This document shows, piece by piece, positions 60,556 through 64,000 of a DNA stretch of 64,000 bases (positions within the stretch are counted from its first letter, which is position 1; every line of letters starts with the position of its first letter). The translations under genes and the position numbers were made by a program. The DNA is from JANMDS01 sp031430575. GTDB taxonomy: Bacteria > Pseudomonadota > Gammaproteobacteria > Burkholderiales > Casimicrobiaceae. The notes beneath the pieces are model-generated. The model searched no databases and was not told the origin of the DNA. It was given only the letters and a program-made list of their open reading frames with translations. The stretch is taken from positions 85,523-149,522 of the forward strand of contig JANPBT010000031.1 of NCBI GenBank assembly GCA_031430575.1. The letters are read 5' to 3'.

Positions 60556-61025
60556 ATTATCCGATGACTGTGCGCGGCGTAGAGCTGCTCAAAAAAGAAT
60601 TGGCGCATTTGAAGTCAGTCGAGCGTCCGAGCGTGATCGCTGCAATTTCGGAAGCGCGCTCCCATGGCGATTTATCAGAAAATGCTGATTATGATGCTGC
60701 CAAAGAGCGGCAAGGTTTCGTTGAGGGTCGCATCGCGGATATTGAAGGCAAGATTGGCAACGCCGTCATCATTGATCCGCAAGATATCAAAGGCGAGAGC
60801 AAAATCGTTTTCGGCGCGACGGTTGAAATGGAAGACTGCGATTCTTCGCAAAAAGTCACCTACCAAATCGTGGGTGACGATGAGTCTGACATTAAAGGCG
60901 GAAAAATTTCAATTAACTCACCCATTGCCCGCGCGATGGTTGGCAAAGGCGCAGGCGATGTGGCCGAAGTGCGCGCGCCGGGTGGCGTGCGCGAATACGA
61001 AATCATCTCGATTAAATACATCTAA
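60552..61025 (+). CDS. greA: Transcription elongation factor GreA
   Basis: 157 aa from ATG 60552, coupled to carB (ATGA). The N-terminal coiled coil has the acidic tip SENADYDAAKERQ, which enters the RNA polymerase channel and stimulates transcript cleavage; the FKBP-like C-terminal domain ends YEIISIKYI. Rescues backtracked polymerase. carB-greA order is common in proteobacteria. Confidence 0.97.
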   Translation: MNYPMTVRGVELLKKELAHLKSVERPSVIAAISEARSHGDLSENADYDAAKERQGFVEGRIADIEGKIGNAVIIDPQDIKGESKIVFGATVEMEDCDSSQKVTYQIVGDDESDIKGGKISINSPIARAMVGKGAGDVAEVRAPGGVREYEIISIKYI

Positions 61026-61043
61026 TTTTTCGTATTACAAACA

Positions 61044-61097
61044 AAAAACTGCGCCGCAGGTAGAGATCAGAATGATCTCTACCTGCGGCGCAGTTTT
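61044..61097. terminator. Inverted pair of dispersed repeats: perfect 24-bp-class hairpin
   Basis: AAAACTGCGCCGCAGGTAGA and its complement face each other around a short AGAAT-type loop, with perfect pairing through both repeat copies and the intervening AGATCA/TGATCT. A-rich and T-rich ends make it a bidirectional terminator between convergent greA and rhlE. Confidence 0.92.
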
Positions 61098-61125
61098 TAC
61101 GTTGCCGAGCGTGTTTTTGTTTTTG

Positions 61126-62793
61126 TTACCGCGTGCGACCACGCTGCGTATTGCGATTGCCGGTATTGAAGTTTTTAGAAGGCGACGCGACACCGAAATC
61201 GGGCGTACGTGCAGGTGGCAAGCCACTTTGCGCGGGCTTCGCCGTCGAGGCCGCGGGGCGGGTTGCGCCGCTCGCTGGCCGTGGTGCGTTGCTAGCAGGC
61301 TTTGGAGCGCCCGCAGGCCGCGGCGCAACCGCAGCAATCTTGTCGTTGCGCTTTTGGTTTGCAACCCGCGTATTGTCCCCGCGCTTTTGCTGATGCGCGT
61401 TGGGCTGACCGCGTCCACCACCACCACGACGTTGACCGGGAGGCATTGGCGGGCGATCATTAATTTCATCGGGTGCATTTGGGTCTGGGCGCGCCGCGAC
61501 GAAACCTTCGATTTGCACCAACGGAATTTTTTGCTTGGTAAAGCGCTCGATGTCGCGCAAAAATTGCAGCTCATCTTTAGCCACGAGCGAAAGTGCTTCG
61601 CCCGATGCGCCTGCACGACCGGTGCGGCCGATCCGATGCACGTAATCTTCCGGCACATTCGGTAATTCAAAATTCACCACGTGTGGCAATTGGTCAATAT
61701 CAATTCCGCGCGCGGCGATATCGGTCGCGACCAGCACTTGCAGCGTACCCGATTTAAACTCAGCTAAGGCTTTGGTGCGCGCGCCTTGGCTCTTGTTACC
61801 ATGAATTGCAAGCGATGGAATATCGTTTTTGCTCAATTGCTCGGCCAGCCGATTCGCGCCATGCTTGGTGCGGGTGAAGACCAACACTTGAAACCACTTG
61901 CGCTCTTGAATCAAGCGCTGCAAGAGCTTCGCTTTTTGCCCCTTTTCAGCCATGACCACCGATTGCTCAACGATTTCAATCGTTGAATTACGGCGCGCGA
62001 CTTCGATCAATCTTGGCGTATTCAGCAAGCGATCTGCCAATGCTTTGATCTCATCGGAAAACGTTGCGCTGAACAATAAATTTTGGCGCTTGCTTGGAAG
62101 TAAGGCCATGACGCGTTTGATATCGTGAATGAAACCCATATCGAGCATGCGATCGGCTTCATCGAGCACGAAGATTTCAACTTGCGAAAGATCGAGCGTT
62201 TTTTCGCCCACGTGATCGAGCAATCGACCTGGCGTGGCGACGACGATATCAACGCCTTTACGCAGCGCAGCGACTTGCGGCGCCATGCCGACGCCGCCGT
62301 AAATCACGGTCGAAGAAATCGGCACGTGTTTTCCATATACGCGCACGCTTTCTTCGACCTGCGCGGCGAGCTCGCGCGTGGGCGTGAGCACTAAAGCGCG
62401 CGGTGCTTTGCTGCGCTTTTGGGAATTGGCGGCGAGTAAGCGCTGCAGCATTGGCAACACGAAGCCTGCTGTCTTGCCCGTGCCCGTTTGCGCGCCACCG
62501 AGCACATCGCTGCCGGTGAGCACGATCGGAATCGCTTGCGTTTGGATCGGGGTGGGCACGGTGTAGCCATGCTCGTGCACGGCGCGCACGAGCTCAGCGC
62601 GCAGGCCAAGCTCGGCAAAGCCGCCGGTAGCGGGCGCGATCTGCGCCGCAGGTACGTTGGTGTTTGAAGCGGGCGTTGGCAAACCCTGCGGCGCAGATTT
62701 AACGACTTCCACGGGTGTTGGGGATGGAGTTACAGGAGCGGGCGCAGCATGCGCGTGCTCGCTCTTTCGCCGAAAGAGGGCGGAAATGGTCAT
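61126..62793 (-). CDS. rhlE: DEAD-box RNA helicase, RhlE type
   Basis: 555 aa from ATG 62793. N-terminal low-complexity tail, Q motif (GYTVPTPIQTQAIP), Walker A AQTGTGKT, PTRELAAQ, DEAD box VLDEADRMLDMGF, SAT motif FSATF, and HRIGRTGRAG. A long basic Gly/Arg/Pro/Ala C-terminal tail aids RNA binding. Unwinds RNA in ribosome assembly and cold adaptation. A facing pair of repeat copies (VPAAQIA and KSAPQGLP) lies in its N-terminal linker. Confidence 0.95.
   Translation of the reverse strand: MTISALFRRKSEHAHAAPAPVTPSPTPVEVVKSAPQGLPTPASNTNVPAAQIAPATGGFAELGLRAELVRAVHEHGYTVPTPIQTQAIPIVLTGSDVLGGAQTGTGKTAGFVLPMLQRLLAANSQKRSKAPRALVLTPTRELAAQVEESVRVYGKHVPISSTVIYGGVGMAPQVAALRKGVDIVVATPGRLLDHVGEKTLDLSQVEIFVLDEADRMLDMGFIHDIKRVMALLPSKRQNLLFSATFSDEIKALADRLLNTPRLIEVARRNSTIEIVEQSVVMAEKGQKAKLLQRLIQERKWFQVLVFTRTKHGANRLAEQLSKNDIPSLAIHGNKSQGARTKALAEFKSGTLQVLVATDIAARGIDIDQLPHVVNFELPNVPEDYVHRIGRTGRAGASGEALSLVAKDELQFLRDIERFTKQKIPLVQIEGFVAARPDPNAPDEINDRPPMPPGQRRGGGGRGQPNAHQQKRGDNTRVANQKRNDKIAAVAPRPAGAPKPASNAPRPASGATRPAASTAKPAQSGLPPARTPDFGVASPSKNFNTGNRNTQRGRTR
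62638..62700. repeat. Inverted pair of dispersed repeats inside rhlE
   Basis: Copies at 62638-62654 (minus) and 62682-62700 (plus), both with small flank changes, in the variable N-terminal linker. Could form an in-gene hairpin. Confidence 0.75.
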
Positions 62794-63659
62794 AGCAAAA
62801 GGCCTATCAAAACTGCTGGGCCTTGCAATGAACATGCCGCGAGCGAATAAAAAAAGAAGATTCGTTTCCGTTGCGCCCAAAGCTTGAATCATGGCGCACG
62901 TCATTGCGAAACTGTAACCAGTGTACGGCCAAATTGACTTTTTGTGACATTGGCATGTTCGCAAGCGCAGCGATGCGTGCGAATTTTGTGCAATTTTCGC
63001 CATCGGACGAGACAAAAATTGCTGAAATGAATGAAAGTCTCCCGACGATGGAAGCGCTGATTTACGGGCGAATCGTTGATGCGCTGAGCCGTCGATTCGC
63101 TATCGTGATCCAAGCCAGAACGGTGAAACATTGGATTTTTAGAGACGCCGCAATTTGCGCTTCGATCTCGTGACCGAATAGGTAAATACCTACGGCGCAG
63201 ATTTTCAGTCGCAAAGTCACGGGCGATGCGGGGCGACGATGTTTGGTCTCGAAAATCGCGGAAAATTCATCGCTTTGCCTCCGCTTGCGTGGCGCGCATC
63301 GTCGCACCGTTACGCGCGGAACGGCCAATAAATATTGGCAACGCTACGCTCTTTTTCCAATGAAGGGCTATATTGCGGGCAGCACATTCGCCCTCAAACG
63401 TGATCGCGCAAGCGCCTCGCGCGCGACCGCCGGGTTTCACGGATTTTTTATGACTGTATAAAAAACAATAAATCGTAGATAAGTTCTTGTTTAAACGGAA
63501 AATATTTAAAAAATTATGGACAGATTATCCAGCAGCGCCCAGATTAATCCGCAGACTTTGCGGTATAAATTACGTTAGGCGTCAAAACAGCAAACTCGTT
63601 CCATCATCGCTACTGCCACAATCAGAGTGCGGCGTAGACCAGATCACTCGGAGAACAAT
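62794..63659. other. 866-bp gene-poor region
   Basis: No convincing gene on either strand; the longest open frames lack start signals and family features. It contains a variant repeat (ATACCTACGGCGCAGATTT, 63185-63203) and an AT-rich stretch (about 63455-63520) before the cupin gene. Composition differs from the rest of the window, so it may mark a boundary of acquired DNA. Confidence 0.5.
63185..63203 (+). repeat. Dispersed repeat, one-mismatch copy, intergenic
   Basis: ATACCTACGGCGCAGATTT. Confidence 0.82.
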
Positions 63660-64000
63660 ATGTTTGACCCAAAGCAACCAACGCGCTTCCTACCGGGAGA
63701 AGGAAAGACGTTCAAGATCGGTAGGATGAGCATGACGTTCAAGACGACCGCAGGCGAAACGTGGAATGCATATACCGTCTGCGAGGCCATAGAGCCCCCC
63801 GAATCCGGCGCCGGCTACCACCGACATCCTACCTACGACGAGACATTCATCATCTGCGAAGGTCACTACGACTTTCGCCTCGACGGAGAGTTGCTGAAGC
63901 TCAGCCCCGGTGACGTGGTATTTGTCCCCCGAGGAACGCCTCACGGTTTCGTCAGCACGGGTCCAGAAGTCGGCCGCCAGATCATTATCAGTTCGCCCGG
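63660..64000 (+). CDS. Cupin-domain protein, partial
   Basis: 113 residues to the right edge; no stop reached. ATG 63660 has GGAG 6 bases upstream. Single cupin_2 barrel: YHRHPTYDETFIICEGHYDF (motif 1 with His, His, Glu) and GDVVFVPRGTPHGF (motif 2). Metal-binding enzyme or sensor of unknown substrate. Codon choice (more AAG, ACG, CTC, CGA, and AGG) looks different from the core genes and hints at horizontal transfer. Confidence 0.82.
   Translation, partial: MFDPKQPTRFLPGEGKTFKIGRMSMTFKTTAGETWNAYTVCEAIEPPESGAGYHRHPTYDETFIICEGHYDFRLDGELLKLSPGDVVFVPRGTPHGFVSTGPEVGRQIIISSP

Noticed and set aside
62871..63173. 100-codon plus-strand ORF in the gap before the cupin gene
   Set aside because: No ribosome site, starts antisense to the rhlE upstream region, no recognisable domain.
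1..64000. CRISPR array made of the dispersed 19-bp repeat
   Set aside because: Copies are kilobases apart, in both orientations and inside genes; there is no regular spacer pattern and no cas gene.
1..64000. REP/BIME element or mobile insertion family
   Set aside because: The unit is only 19 bp, lies in frame within conserved genes, grades into degenerate matches, and no RAYT or other transposase is seen in the window. Not fully excluded genome-wide.
1..64000. tRNA or rRNA genes
   Set aside because: I read the intergenic stretches for cloverleaf and rRNA sequence and recognised none.

Overview
The window is a gene-dense stretch (mid-50s % GC by eye) of a betaproteobacterial chromosome, most likely Burkholderiales-like. 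The supporting evidence is the folC-SPOR-cvpA-purF-metZ order, a Bug/TctC-type periplasmic receptor, the STAS protein-hslV pair, the rpsT/murJ divergence, the fur/bamE/dapB block and a METK-type OmpR regulator. No rRNA, tRNA, transposase, phage or CRISPR array was seen.

Layout. 1-4539 (minus): metZ (cut by the left edge), purF, cvpA, a SPOR-domain protein and folC, coupled by overlapping stops and starts. 4646-8522: a YeeE/DUF6691 membrane pair, a FAS1 protein, a tartrate/malate-type dehydrogenase and a Bug receptor. 8611-14454: lysS, a large TonB-dependent receptor and prfB with its programmed +1 frameshift. 14702-26171: a probable catabolic island made of two convergent operons. One encodes E1 alpha/beta of a 2-oxoacid or acetoin-type dehydrogenase plus a TRAP transporter. 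The other encodes a three-subunit molybdenum hydroxylase (with a CoxM-CoxG fusion), a DapA-like lyase, a 3-hydroxyanthranilate-dioxygenase homologue and an SDR. 26220-28826: ispF and an OmpR/EnvZ pair. 29048-33733: a candidate small RNA, a Zur-like regulator, a Cys-poor DksA, Fe/Mn-SOD and an ABC exporter-like operon with a DUF3299 protein. 33943-44640: STAS protein, hslV (no hslU beside it), a UbiH-family hydroxylase, dsbC, an SPFH protein, a DUF2256/PhrB/second-photolyase cluster, a zinc-ribbon protein, a DUF3025 protein and ferredoxin-NADP reductase. 44653-53247: pepN, rpsT, an exported methyltransferase, murJ, fur, bamE and dapB. 53329-64000: an HxlR regulator, thioesterase and hydrolase, carA-phosphatase-carB-greA, rhlE, and a cupin gene cut by the right edge.

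The outstanding signal cuts across all of this. A 19-bp sequence, ATACCTGCGGCGCAGATTT (reverse complement AAATCTGCGCCGCAGGTAT), occurs roughly 40-50 times in 64 kb, about one per 1.3-1.6 kb, in both orientations, between genes and inside them. Inside genes it never breaks the frame and is read mainly as IPAAQI or SAPQV. Between genes it often sits as inverted pairs that form terminator-like hairpins. Density, scatter and pairing resemble the DNA uptake sequences of Neisseriaceae (DUS) and Pasteurellaceae (USS), but the sequence is unlike either. I propose it as an undescribed uptake-type or chromosome-maintenance sequence. The function is inference; the repeat itself is directly visible.
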